Assembly: GCA_003427395.1 (NCBI GenBank)
Contig: BFEA01001125.1
Span: forward strand, 51,010-79,613
Source: Chara braunii
Lineage: Eukaryota > Streptophyta > Charophyceae > Charales > Characeae
Length of the DNA: 28,604 nucleotides
Reading direction: 5' to 3'
The position numbers were made by a program, and so were the translations under genes. This document shows positions 1-9,315 of this stretch, piece by piece. Each line of letters starts with the position of its first letter. Position 1 is the first letter of the stretch. The notes beneath the pieces were generated by a model. It was not told where the DNA came from. It made no database searches and was given only the letters and a program-made list of their open reading frames with translations.

Positions 1-2
1 GG

Positions 3-4
<2 letters not shown>

Positions 5-55
<51 letters not shown>
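5..55. repeat. (GA)n microsatellite
   Basis: An uninterrupted GA dinucleotide run begins after a short G tract at the left edge of the window. The run may extend beyond the window. No gene overlaps it. Confidence 0.97.
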
Positions 56-56
<1 letters not shown>

Positions 57-110
57 AGGCACTGGGACCAATGGGCCTAGCCTAGTTGGAACTGTTAAAA
101 TACACAGCTG

Positions 111-233
111 AGGGCATACTCACAGGCGCACTTTCCAGAATGTATCTGACTGCATTTACAGCCAGAGGTGGATGCATCTGACTGTGATCGAGTCCATCTC
201 TCAGTCCACAAAGTCCTGGTGTGAGTATGCCCT
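111..233. repeat. Small inverted repeat (14-bp arms)
   Basis: AGGGCATACTCACA at 111-124 is perfectly complementary to TGTGAGTATGCCCT at 220-233, with about 95 bases between the arms. The arms are exact, which is unlikely by chance over such a short distance. It could be a tiny foldback or MITE remnant. A near copy of the arm (one mismatch) lies at about 10353-10366 on the other side of the Harbinger element, so the word probably belongs to a dispersed repeat. Confidence 0.6.
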
Positions 234-372
234 GAGTTTAGATGAACAATACCAGTCTCTGATTGCCTGGGGCGCCCTGTCTTCCTCAGTGCGGGCACTC
301 CCACTTTTTTCGAATGGCTGGGCGCGCCTACTCCATCCACGCTTTCCTTGTGTTTTTTGCCGATGTGTGAAC

Positions 373-396
373 GACAGCGTGACAGCGTGACAGCGT
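373..396. repeat. Short tandem repeat, 3 x GACAGCGT
   Basis: Three perfect head-to-tail copies of the 8-mer GACAGCGT are seen. No function is evident. Confidence 0.9.
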
Positions 397-623
397 CTTT
401 TCAATGGCACACTAGTCGATTTAGTATTTCACTGGATAGCGTGTACCAACTGAGCTAGGACAGATTAAGCGTGTCATCCTTGCTCATGGCCGCTCTCTCG
501 TGTGGCAGTCGTTGAAATTTAAAGCATGTCCCGAAGGACAGGCACATCCATTCCTTTTGGTTTTTCCTTTTCCCTTTTTCTTTTTCTAATAACTAATCTA
601 TCTTCTTCTGTCAATGTGCCTCC

Positions 624-748
624 TTAGACATTCCTTGTGGACCCGAAATCCAGAAGGAAATGATCGTTCCACCTGTCCTTGGGGACTATTCCCGAAAACA
701 AATGTGAAAACACTAGGAGGAGATTTCCTTGTGGCGTCCTTGTGGCCA
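624..748 (+). repeat. Left terminal/subterminal inverted repeat of the Harbinger element
   Basis: TTAGACATTCC, then CCTTGTGG at 633-640, a block around 671-687 with TTCCAC and TCCTTGGGGA, and two more CCTTGTGG copies around 729-746. The right end read in reverse has the same order: TTAGACACTCG, CCACAAGG/CCTTGTGG words, then GTTCCAC and TCCTTGGGGA. Such repeated subterminal words are typical transposase-binding sites; that role is inferred. Confidence 0.55.
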
Positions 749-1222
749 CAGCCAATTTTTCCTAAACCCCAAGGTCCCTTGGAGCACAAGGAAGCGCGAA
801 TTTCGGAGCGGCGAAGGCATGCATCGACACACAATTTCGGTTCGAGGGTGGTCCAGATGTGGTCCAGCGAACCGGAGCACGGACATCCCTGCGTCCAAAA
901 TTTGCACGGCGCCCCAACGGCTCCAAACGGTCACCGGCGTCGGGAGGCCTCCGTCTGTCGACACGAAATGCCAGCCGGCGTCCGGTCAGGTCTGCCGCGG
1001 CATGCGATCATCGACAACGGTCCGAAATTCGAATGCTTTTCCCACCCGGCGCCCCTTTCAACGACGACAGTCTCATTGGACAAGATCGTCGTTTTCTTCG
1101 ATTGTCGTCACGCCTCGCACGTTGGAGCACAGAACTTCCACCAATCTCTCTTGTGTCGACGGGCTTGTTCGTTGAACGGTCGACTGCTGACGTCACACTG
1201 AAGCCCTTCGAACGGCCCTTAC
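624..1222 (+). other. 5' non-coding segment of the Harbinger element
   Basis: Downstream of the terminal repeats, about 480 bases up to the Myb/SANT-like gene contain only overlapping arginine/serine-rich open frames in several frames. This is the pattern of GC-rich non-coding DNA. It is probably 5' untranslated and promoter sequence for the + strand gene; I see no clear TATA box. Confidence 0.4.
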
Positions 1223-2875
1223 ATGGCCGATCGGCTGCACAGGCTGCCTCTGCTGGTCCTCGTCGTCATGCTGCTTCTCGTCGTTGTCTTCTTCCACGTG
1301 TGTTTCATCAGCCTCGTCCCGGTCGCGGCTCGCAGAAGGAGATCTTCGAAGAAAGCCAACAGGATGGATCGACGACTGGGCAACGGCAGACCGGCAGGCA
1401 CAACCTCCGGAGCGAGCAATCGGCAACACAGTGCGGGGTCTGTGGCGAAGCGGCCGTACGACCCGAGGTTGTATGCACACCTGCCCTCTCACGAGATTCC
1501 TCTGCCGCCGTCGGATGACGAGGGGGGAGACGCCAGGTCGTCAACTTTGCCGTTGGGAAGTGGGTCGACGCAGGAATGAGCGCGACGCAGTCGTGCCGCG
1601 GAAGGCGGGTGGAGACCCCATGGTCTTACACGTCACTGTCGAACGAGGGGCTGCGCAACGACGACGACATGCAGCGGTTGATCTCAGCTTCCAGTTGTCC
1701 AGCAACAGCAGAGCAGCGGCAACGCACACTCGGATCATCAATCCCCACCCGGGTGTGGATTGCGCGGACAACACGCACGGCGGTGTGTGCGGGCCGCGAG
1801 ACGGCGGTGTGCCTCCATCGCCTCGTGAAGGTGGTGGTAATCGGCATGAGCCGACGTCGACCGTCGGCGGAGGAGTCGGTGCGCGTGAACGTCCGGAGTG
1901 GATGCGGTTGTCACCTGCATCGCGAAGCGGATCCGGGGTGACGATGATTGCAACTCCGACGATTTGCCAGACATTAGGCCGCTGGGGAGGAACGAGATGA
2001 ATGGCGGAGCGACTGCGAGGAAGGGTCCTGCTACGAAAAGTCGACGGAGCAAGAAAATGGATGACGACACGGGCCGGAGCGATGGCGAGGGCGGCCGAAA
2101 TTTCTGGTCGCTCAAAGATACGATCGCACTGGTCAGGGCAAAAAGGTATCAAGATCTGTATATCGCCGGCATGGGCACCAGTTTCGGCCGCATGAAAACG
2201 AGGGAGTGGAAGTGGGAGGACGTGCGGGCGAGGTTGCAGTCGATGGGCGTGACGAGGGATGCTGTCGACTCCGGGAAGAAATGGGACAACTTGATGCAGC
2301 AATTCAAAAAAGTCCACAAGTTCCAGAACCTCTCCGGCGGAAAAGACTACTTCAAGCTTGCTTCAAAGGCCAGGCGATCGGAGGGCTTCAGCTTCGTCAT
2401 GGACCGGAGCGTGTACGACGAAATGGAGGCCATGACGAAGGGGGATCACACGATCCACCCGAAAAATTTGGCGGACACAAAGGCGGCCAGTGGGGTTCAG
2501 ATGCCGGCAGGCGCGGGGGATGGAGGGGACACCATGGGCACTGAGGGTGGAGGGGAGGCAGCCAACGAGGAGCAGGGGTCGACAAAAGACTCCACATTCA
2601 GCGCGGGGAGCGGCAGCGGTTATGGGAAGAGGAAGAACACGCGACAACAAACCTTCAAGGCTGTCGCTGAGGTCATGGACAAGCATGGTGCGCTCATGGC
2701 GAACACGATGGACAGCGCGAGCAAGCGGCAATGCTTGATGATGTTATGTTAGTGCGAAATCCTAGAGAGCGAAGTGGAAGTGCAGAGGAAACATTATGCT
2801 GCGGCGGATGAGGCGGACAGAATGATGTGCCACACCCTTATGGAGATAGCAAAAGTCATCCGCGACAGATCATGA
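1223..2875 (+). pseudogene. Myb/SANT-like (trihelix) DNA-binding protein of the Harbinger element, broken
   Basis: The clearest part is the frame from 1898. It has an acidic/basic linker, then a Myb/SANT-like trihelix domain at about residues 68-155 of that frame (2099-2362): GRNFW, REWKWEDV, SGKKWDNLMQQFKKV and SGGKDYF are the aromatic and helix landmarks. Harbinger elements usually encode such a protein to help the transposase reach the nucleus and bind the element ends; that role is family knowledge. Breaks: the upstream coding trace starts at 1223 (or ATG 1364), changes frame near 1577, near 1670 and near 1935 before joining the trihelix frame, and a TAG at 2750-2752 interrupts the C-terminus. 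The same frame then continues for 40 coherent codons (CEILESEVEVQRKHYAAADE and on) to TGA 2873-2875, so the TAG probably replaced CAG. The N-terminal segment from 1223 has a leucine/valine-rich stretch that may not be translated. Some frame changes could be introns, though I see no clean splice signals. Confidence 0.72.
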
Positions 2876-2949
2876 GTGATGCTGCCAGTAATGCCCACCG
2901 TTGCTTAGTGGCCTGTCTCGTCACTCGTTGCGCCTGCGAAGATGGCGAC

Positions 2950-3002
<53 letters not shown>

Positions 3003-3166
3003 GTCACCAAATGCTTAGCGACACCTTTTTTAGAATCTTTTTTTTTTTTTAGTTGTTGCACTTTGTTTTCCAGGAGAGTACTATGTGCTGCATTTGCGGT
3101 CTCCACAGCGAGAGGGCCAGTTGTTGAAGGGGTTATGTTGTTCGAGGATTGAGGTGGACGGGGGTG
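2876..3166. other. Spacer between convergent ORFs, with TG microsatellite
   Basis: No gene is seen. The spacer separates the ends of the + Myb/SANT-like ORF and the - acidic ORF. It contains the TG tract and a T-run near 3039-3050, so both transcripts probably terminate here. Confidence 0.5.
2953..3000. repeat. (TG)n microsatellite, 24 units
   Basis: A pure TG dinucleotide run lies inside the Harbinger element between two convergent ORFs. Confidence 0.97.
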
Positions 3167-3985
3167 TCACCGTTCGTGTCGAGGAAATTTTGGTCGTGGC
3201 AACAGTTGAAGGGAGTGTGCGCGAAGGAGGTCTGGAGAGTTGTTGTCGTACGTGTCACTGTCAACAATGACGGCAGGCGAGGAATCGACATCGGGGCCCG
3301 TTCGTCTGCTCCATGCTTTCGATGCGTTTGCGCCTCCTTCACCACAAAGGTCGTCCGCTTGCGGCTTCTCCAGCACTGAAGGTCGGCGCACACGGCGCAC
3401 AGCGACGACATCCACGCGGGGCGCCCTCTGCATTTTCTCGTCGTCGCGCCGCACAGCGATCGCGTGGTCGCCCGTTTCTTCGCTGTCCTCCTTGTCTTCC
3501 ACTTCTTCAAAATCATCGTCGATCATCGCTGTGGATCTTGTCGCTCTCCTTCTCGCCGTGGATCCTTCTCGTCGGGGATCCCTATCGCCTCTTGGGAGGT
3601 CCGGCGTCCTGTAGTCGTGAAGATCTTCTTTTTGCCGTCGAGCAGTGTCCACAGGGGTCATCTCCTTCTCGTCTGGGACTTCTTCAATGTCGTCGTCGAT
3701 CATCGCTGTGGATCTTGTCGCTCTCCTTCTCACCGCCGATCCTTCTCGCCGCGGATCCGTATCGCCCCTTGGGAGGTCCAGCGTCGCTTAATCGCGAACA
3801 TCTTCTTCTCGCCGCGGAGCAGGCTCCGCAGGGTTCATCTCCTTCTCGCGATCGCGTCGATGTCGAGCTAGTATGTGTGGCGAGGGCGGGCCCCTCTGTC
3901 TTTGTCGTCGCGGATCTCTCTCGCCACTTGGGGGTTCGCCGTCGTCTGTGTCGTCTTCTTCTCATCGTGGACCAGTCTCGCCAGT
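3167..3985 (-). pseudogene. Antisense acidic ORF with 59-residue tandem repeats, broken
   Basis: I do not recognise the family. On the minus strand the frame ending at 3167 is open back to 3733 (188 residues). It continues coherently upstream through a TAA near 3790 and a TGA near 3964. The protein contains repeats of LPRGDxDPRREGS, then RRRATRSTAMIDDD and EEVxD, 59 residues apart. They match a 177-bp DNA repeat whose period is a multiple of three, so the reading frame is kept. The C-terminal part has an acidic hydrophobic word, AVIVDSDT, which resembles a SUMO-interacting motif (inference). It runs convergent to the Myb/SANT-like gene and divergent from the ORF starting at 4106. The in-frame repeats favour real coding on this strand, but the opposite strand is also open, so I am only moderately sure. 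Confidence 0.45.
3516..3985. repeat. 177-bp tandem repeat (two full units plus a diverged third)
   Basis: The word TCGTCGATCATCGCTGTGG begins a unit at 3516 and again at 3693, exactly 177 bases apart, and the remaining unit sequence matches with scattered differences. A third, more diverged unit follows from about 3870, recognisable by its GGATCTCTCTCGCCACTTGG block. The period equals 59 codons. Confidence 0.85.
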
Positions 3986-4105
3986 GTTGCCACCAGTACT
4001 TCGGTGCACGTGGACGCATAGGTCCCCAGGGCGGCAAAGGCGCTTGATCGTCGTCAGTGCGAATGCAGGCGTAGCCACAAACGACCATTGACGGAGGCGG
4101 GAAGC

Positions 4106-5834
4106 ATGTCTGCACGAGGTGGCGCCCGTGGCAAGAAGCGGGAAAAGATCCCCGAGGACACTCAGGGGCGGGAAAGGGGTCGGCGGCATGTCCCGAAGGC
4201 GAAGAGGCTCCGTTCGGAAGAAGCATCAGCAAGCCTGCCTCTTCAGCGAGGGCGAAGTTGGGCGGCAACCAACGAAGAGGAAGATGACGACGTGTTCACG
4301 ACGGAGGAGGAAGCAGCAAAGGACAACGTGCTGGCGCCTCGAGGAAGCAGTCTTCAACGGTCATCTGATCAGAGCGGTGCGAGGAGATTGCTGACACCCC
4401 CTCCGGAGGCGCAACAAGTGCGTGCGGACAACACCCCGAAGGCGAAGGAGGTTGTCGTCGACGTCGGCGGCGAGGACGACGAGCCCTTGGAAAGCCGTAG
4501 GCAGCGCACTGTCACACAAGGCTCCACGACCACGACAGTTAGGATATGCGCCGCGACTGAAGAAAGGCCACCTCAGGGTGGCCTGCCTTTGACGCTGTCC
4601 CAGCCGCGTCCGCGCAACGCGGTTGCAGAGGGCGGCTCCATGGAACACGAGGGAGGGGAGGGGGCCCAACAAGAAGCGCGCGTGGCGAGTGGGGGGGCGA
4701 TCGCTGGTGCAACCGCGGGGTCTTCGGGCAATGTTGCTGCCGTGGCGAGGGCGAGAGAGGAGGTCCCAGTCGTGGAGCGGGAGGCAACGCACGGCGACAA
4801 CAAGGGTGAAAAGGAGGATGAAGACCCCCTTCTAAGCCGGGTTCGGAAGGGGGGGATGGCGAGAGATTTGGCCGACCGTGCCCGCCTGTGGGTGGATGAC
4901 AAAGCATTCTGGACGACGGGGGAGGGGCGAAGGTTGTACAACATCGTCCACAAAATGCGGGAGTACTTTGTGTCCCCATCGCCAGCGGGCTGCAAACGCC
5001 CGCCATGCCCAGGAGCGTCGTCATGCCAAAATCGTCCACGACCCTAACAAGGATTGCAGATCCCGCATAACTGCAGCAAGCGATCGCCCGCGCGACGACA
5101 GCGGAGAATATTGCTCTGCACGTCTTGCACGGATGGGTGTTCAAGTCCGGAAACTGCCCCCGAGGATTCAATGTCGCTTTCCAGTACGCGCTGGAGTCGG
5201 TGGCGACGGACATTGCGCGCGTCATGTGGTACGGCGACTCGGCGAGGAGTGGAGCAACGTCGTTAGCGTGACCGTTTGCTCGCACACAAATCAACCTCAA
5301 CATGGACTTGCCACTGTGGTTTGCAGGCGCGAACATCGAGGACAGGCCGGAGGAGGACGACATGGCGGCGCACCAGGAGCCGACCGTTATATGCATCGCG
5401 CATGCATTTCGCGCCGCGTCGTCGACGCCGGGTTCATCTCACACGATCGTCTGTCAAGAATTGCGGATTGCTTCAGGCTTTTGTTGGCTGCCTGCATGTG
5501 GTTGATGCGCATGGCGGGAGATGATCCGCGCAGCCACTACGAAGCCTTTTACTTCGCGAAGCTGGTCGCGAAGCCCACGCTCGTCTCGTCCATGCATCGC
5601 GCCTTCGATCATCGACGGTCCGTCATCCGAGCCACGAACACCGTCACGGAGAGACTAGGGAAGGCGAACGCCACATTCGGAGACTACCCGAAGTACATCC
5701 CCGACTGGGCTTCCTGCGACATCGTCTTCGGGCACGATGCGACCATAACAGGGCCAGAGGACGCGAAGAGGAGGGATTGGTTGGGTTCGGGCCCCTTGGA
5801 GGACGACGACGACGATGATAAAGAGGACACGTAG
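4106..5834 (+). pseudogene. Uncharacterised Harbinger-borne protein, broken by stops and frameshifts
   Basis: I do not recognise a named domain. ATG 4106 opens a basic N-terminus (MSARGGARGKKREK), followed by a charged, disordered-looking region to about 4830. A more conserved-looking block follows: ADRARLWVDDKAFWTTGEG and RRLYNIVHKMREYFV. A one-base frame change near 4972-4977 moves the trace to another frame, which carries LPRSVVMPKSST-like sequence, a TAA at 5068-5070, then VLHGWVFKSGNCPRGFNVAF and ATDIARVMWYGD. Further frame changes near 5237, 5290 and 5390 lead to DLPLWFAGANIEDRPEEDDM and a final trace to TAG 5832-5834 ending in a D-rich tail. Translated piecewise, it would be a soluble protein of about 570 residues. 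I recall similar uncharacterised ORFs near Harbinger genes in charophyte sequence, but this is memory only. It may be a third transposition factor or captured cargo. No membrane segments are visible. Confidence 0.55.
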
Positions 5835-7233
5835 GGGGGAGGTTGGTTGGGAGAGGGTGTTGCTGGTGCTGACACGTGCACGGCGGGAGAGGGTACGCGA
5901 ACGGGTCGCGTGTTCCAGCGTGGGTAAGGGAAGTGGAGAGGGGGGAGCGCTTGGTGGCGTCCGAGACGCAGGTTTGGTGGCGCCGCGTTACGATAACGGA
6001 TTGTTGATGGCCTTTCCCTTTAAAGTTCGTGTTTGTGTTTTTACACCTTGTCGCTCGTGCTTGCAGACGACCGACGGTTCAGGTCGTCCAGTCTGGCAGG
6101 GTGCTTGATGCAACTGCGGTCGTGGTTGCTCGTGGATGTGGATGGTGTTTGGCTGCCGATGCTGGAGAAGCGACGGTAAACGGCGCTCTCTTCAGCATAT
6201 TGTAGGAGCGGAGTAGGTTTCAGCCATGTCATTTTGTGTTGTTGTCGGCGCAGTTTGCGGCGAGACCAGTTGATCGCGCTTGGAGCGCACCCTTTTTTTT
6301 TTTTAATTTCAATTCAGAAGGAGATTTCGTCAGTTTCAAGATCATGACTGATCACTCATCACACACCGAACGCTCCTTGCTTTCTTGGATGCACAATAAG
6401 TTGTGTTTCTCCATTTGCATGTGCCATTGTCGGTCGTTGCTTTGTTTGGTTTTCTTTTTTTTTTTCCTCCCCCACTTACTCCGAATGACAAACAAAACAT
6501 GTGTTTCTGATCCAGTCCAACACTCGCATGAAGACAAAGCGCAGCGCATCAAACAACATGCGATGTCCAACAGAACACATTGTCAACAAGCAATGGCAAA
6601 CTGCATCAACGCAAAGAAATAGCAACACACAATATCGACGCAATGAAATACCCACACACACAATGCCAACACGTAATGGAAATCGACGACACAAACTTAG
6701 AAAGGGATTTGCGATGTCGTTCAACGATTCATATCGGAGAGTTCAAATTCGAAGGGAGGTGGGGAAGAAGTTTCATGGCCACCCGAATGACCAACAATGC
6801 TCTAACCTCTGTGCTCAAAATCGGCGCACTTCACACCCGCAGTGCGCCGTGTCCGCACTACAGAACTTCAACGACAATAACAAAATTCAAGAAAACGGAC
6901 GGCGACGCACGTCAGCAAATCGCGACGGCAACCAAACACGACCCACGACGCAAACTACCGACCGCGATGCAGGACAGAAGCTAGCAACCCAATCAAGGTT
7001 GGACGGAACAACGAATCTGCCCTCCGGCCATTGCTACAATGAACGCGCTTCCACGCGCAGTGACACGCTGTCGTCCACCATGGGGAACACGATCCTCCAC
7101 GCAAACCACCAACCCCGACGGGGTACAGACGATAGCGACCTAATGAAGGCAGGACGAAACAAAGAATCTGCCCTCCGCCCATTGCTGCAATGAATGCACT
7201 TCCACGCGCTGCCGTCCACGAATGAAACACAAC
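5835..7233. other. Non-coding interval between convergent ORF and transposase
   Basis: About 1.4 kb lacks a convincing gene. The longest frame (6501-7193, +) has an Asn/Thr/Arg-biased composition with no domain-like pattern. It contains T-runs near 6292-6304 and 6456-6467 that may serve as 3' ends, and an imperfect direct duplication at 6993-7080 and 7144-7222. Confidence 0.5.
6993..7222. repeat. Imperfect direct duplication (~80 bp, offset ~150 bp)
   Basis: AATCTGCCCTCCG, CCATTGCT and CAATGAA, then CTTCCACGCG, occur in the same order at about 7013-7057 and 7164-7209, with scattered substitutions and a gap. It lies next to the 3' end of the transposase gene and probably reflects local slippage. 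Confidence 0.7.
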
Positions 7234-8637
7234 TCAATCGTGTTTCAATCGTTCTGCCAAAGCATCCCTCAACGCCAACCTTTCGTCTGTCGACGTCATC
7301 ATCGACACAGGCTGGAGGGGCTCTTCGATCCCCAGCTCCACACATCGTCGCACACCATTAGCGTCGACCTCCCATAGCAGATTCTCGTCAAAGGGGATTT
7401 CAGCGTCGATCAGCATGTTGTGCAGTATGCATACGGCGGTGAACTGTTGTGGTAGCGTCTCCAGGTTTGTCTTGTGTGTCCGCAGAAACAGCCGCCACAT
7501 GCCCTTCAGCCTGCCGAACGCCCTCTCCATCGCTCCCCGTGCTACCTTTTGTTTGTGGTCAAACCGCTGCTCGTCGACGTGCTGATCGATGCCTCCACAC
7601 GGGACGACCATCCATTCGGAAAGGGGGTAGCTATTGTCCGCCAGAACATACCCGTTCGTCTTCACACCGAACAGCAGTGTCACGGGGGGACCGCGGAACA
7701 ACGACCCCTCCTCTGCACGCAGCGACAGGCTGGATAACTGCAGCACCCTGATGTCGTGGCAACTACCTGGGTATCCCATGTGCACGTCGAGCACACGCAA
7801 GTCCAGGTCGACGACAACCTGCGAGACGATGGAAAAACGGCGCTTCCTGTCGTAGTAGTTTTCGCTCGGAGCGTTCGCTGACTTGTCGACATAGATGTGA
7901 GTACAATCAATGCAACCGTGGCAGTTGGGGAACCCTTGTCAGCAAACGCCTGCAGAACGATGAGTTTACGAACTCCTGTCGGCCACGCGATCTTCTCTCC
8001 GAACACCCTTAGCAGCGCGACAGTCACGTCGCGGACGACAATCAGGCCAGAAGCTCGTCCAATCCCGAAGTTGCACGTGTTGCTCTCGTACGTCTCCCCT
8101 GAAGCCCACCTATACAGCGCGTACGCCACAATCTGGTCCGGCTGCAAAGGCTCCCTGTAGAACGTCACCCGCCGCTGAAGATGAGGCGCACACTCCTCCG
8201 CGATTTCCCGGAACACTCGTGGCGACATTCGAAGCTTATCCTGGAAGTAGTCGTTTGCCGCGTCGTCGCATTGCCTGAGGTCTTCCCACGTGCCTCCTGT
8301 CCTGCACTTCCCACCACCGCGGCGTCGCACGTGGTATCACTCCGCAACCCAACGCGTAGCACAGCTGAACAATAGCCTCCGACGTCACCACATATTCGGC
8401 CCCATCGCACGGATCTTGCGTCAATTTCCTCCGTCTACGCGCGCGCAACTGCTCCTTCAGTCGCCCCAGCGCCCTCTCCTGCTGACATCGAAGAACGATC
8501 GTGGACACGGCCGTCGCCACAGCCTGCAGCTCACGAGGAGTCAACACATCACGTCTACCCTCTGCGCCGCCCTCTATAGCCGCGACGTGGAAAAGGTCCC
8601 GTCGTTCCGCTGCCGTCTGTGTCGTACTTCCGCACAC
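7234..8637 (-). pseudogene. PIF/Harbinger DDE transposase, frameshifted
   Basis: This would cut and join the element ends as a DDE/RNase H-fold enzyme. Reading on the minus strand, the N-terminal frame (8637 to about 8315) ends in a PRWW motif. A frame change at about 8311-8318 leads to RMSPRVFREI and the helix-rich middle. A second frame change at about 7930-7936 (one base missing) leads to the catalytic half. Catalytic residues: first Asp in GCIDCTH (7906-7908), second Asp in GYPGSCHDIRVL (7753-7755) and Glu in RGAMERAFGRLKGMWRLF (7525-7527). The conserved LADNSYPLSEWMVVP also fits DDE_Tnp_4. Total length of about 465 residues is normal for the family. The triad is intact but the frame is not. 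No ATG is evident at the 5' end of the first frame, so the true start may lie upstream or in another exon. The gene faces the other element genes. Confidence 0.88.
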
Positions 8638-9061
8638 GACGAAGAAGTCGAAGACGTCCGTCGAAAGGCGGCCACTTTTCTATGCTTACAGTCCCGGAAA
8701 CGGCAACGAGGAGCAACGCGCAGTCGACGTGTGCAAAGGTCCACGACGATGGAAGCACCACATGCTGCCCTCGCAGTCGCAACGGCCTCGGGACGGAACC
8801 TCCGCCGCCGCCGAGCCCCTTTCCGCAGCACGCCACCCTCGCGCCGCCAGGCACACGTCGTCATCGTCGTCGCAGCACTCGTTCGAATTTTGAATTTCAA
8901 ATGCCCACACCCTTGGGGTACAATTTCTTTTCGCGTCGCCCGCCGTCTGCCATTTCCTGCCTCGCGTCGCTGGATCACGCCGCCTCCACACGGACAAAAG
9001 AAGCTGGACCAAGGACGACCGACCCCGCGGCCGCTAATTTATGTATAAAAATGGCCGCGGG
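8638..9061. other. Upstream region of the transposase gene
   Basis: GC-rich DNA between the transposase 5' end and the right terminal repeats. Frames are short and overlap. It presumably holds the transposase promoter on the minus strand, but I cannot point to a clean TATA box in that orientation. Confidence 0.35.
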
Positions 9062-9184
9062 GAAGCCACAAGGAAACATCCTGGGGGGCCGTCCCCAAGG
9101 ATGAGTGGAACGACGCCGCAAATTCCCCTAAGAAGCCACAAGGATGTTTCCTTGTGGCTCAAGGAAACCGTAACGAGTGTCTAA
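9062..9184 (-). repeat. Right terminal/subterminal inverted repeat of the Harbinger element
   Basis: It contains GCCACAAGGAAACATCC near 9064, CCCCAAGGATGAGTGGAAC near 9092, and a 10-bp hairpin GCCACAAGGA (9135-9144) / TCCTTGTGGC (9149-9158). It ends in GAGTGTCTAA (9175-9184). In reverse orientation the order of motifs parallels the left end at 624-748. Confidence 0.6.
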
Positions 9185-9315
9185 CGAGGCCCAATGTCTT
9201 TATATGTTTTTGATCATCTATCTCATCCTCTCGCTACTCTGTGCATATTACGGGGGAACACCAACCAACCAAGAACTCTCCCCAGCCCGGGAGGAGAGCA
9301 AGGCTGATACACCAG

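Larger units (their letters stand above)
1..623. other. Gene-free flank left of the Harbinger element
   Basis: No convincing coding region is seen here; the open frames are short and mutually overlapping. The stretch holds the GA microsatellite, a 14-bp inverted repeat (111-124 and 220-233), a triple 8-mer (373-396), a tRNA A-box-like word on the minus strand (446-457) and a T/C-rich tract around 550-605 just before the transposon end. Confidence 0.6.
624..9184. mobile_element. Large PIF/Harbinger-type DNA transposon (decayed)
   Basis: The interval is delimited by inverted ends: TTAGACATTCCTTGTGG at 624-640 faces its imperfect complement ending TGTCTAA at 9178-9184. Both ends carry repeated CCTTGTGG/CCACAAGG words. 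Inside lie a minus-strand PIF/Harbinger DDE transposase and a plus-strand Myb/SANT-like gene, the two genes usual for autonomous Harbinger elements. Two further decayed ORFs and a TG microsatellite are also present. The 3-bp target duplication typical of the family (TWA) would be TTA on the left and TAA on the right, so it is imperfect or the exact ends are off by a few bases. At about 8.6 kb it is larger than the few-kb elements typical of the superfamily. All its genes are broken, so the copy is not autonomous now. Placement of the ends is by eye. Confidence 0.65.

Noticed and set aside
1223-1320. Possible signal anchor in the N-terminus of the Myb/SANT-like ORF
   Set aside because: A nuclear DNA-binding protein would not need one; translation more likely starts at ATG 1364 or the segment is untranslated.
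859-1518. 219-codon plus-strand open frame upstream of the Myb/SANT-like gene
   Set aside because: Arg/Ser-rich with no motif; several other frames are equally open in this GC-rich stretch, so it looks like chance openness.
2953-3000. TG tract as a Z-DNA or regulatory element
   Set aside because: Plain dinucleotide microsatellite; nothing in the sequence supports a function.
3313-4047. 244-codon plus-strand open frame over the 177-bp repeats
   Set aside because: The opposite strand gives a more protein-like acidic sequence, also with the repeats in frame; I favour the minus-strand reading.
6501-7193. 230-codon plus-strand open frame
   Set aside because: Biased Asn/Thr/Arg composition, no domain pattern, and it overlaps an imperfect direct duplication; treated as non-coding.
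624-9184. Perfect TWA target-site duplication for the Harbinger element
   Set aside because: TTA on the left and TAA on the right are not identical direct repeats; they may simply be part of the inverted ends.
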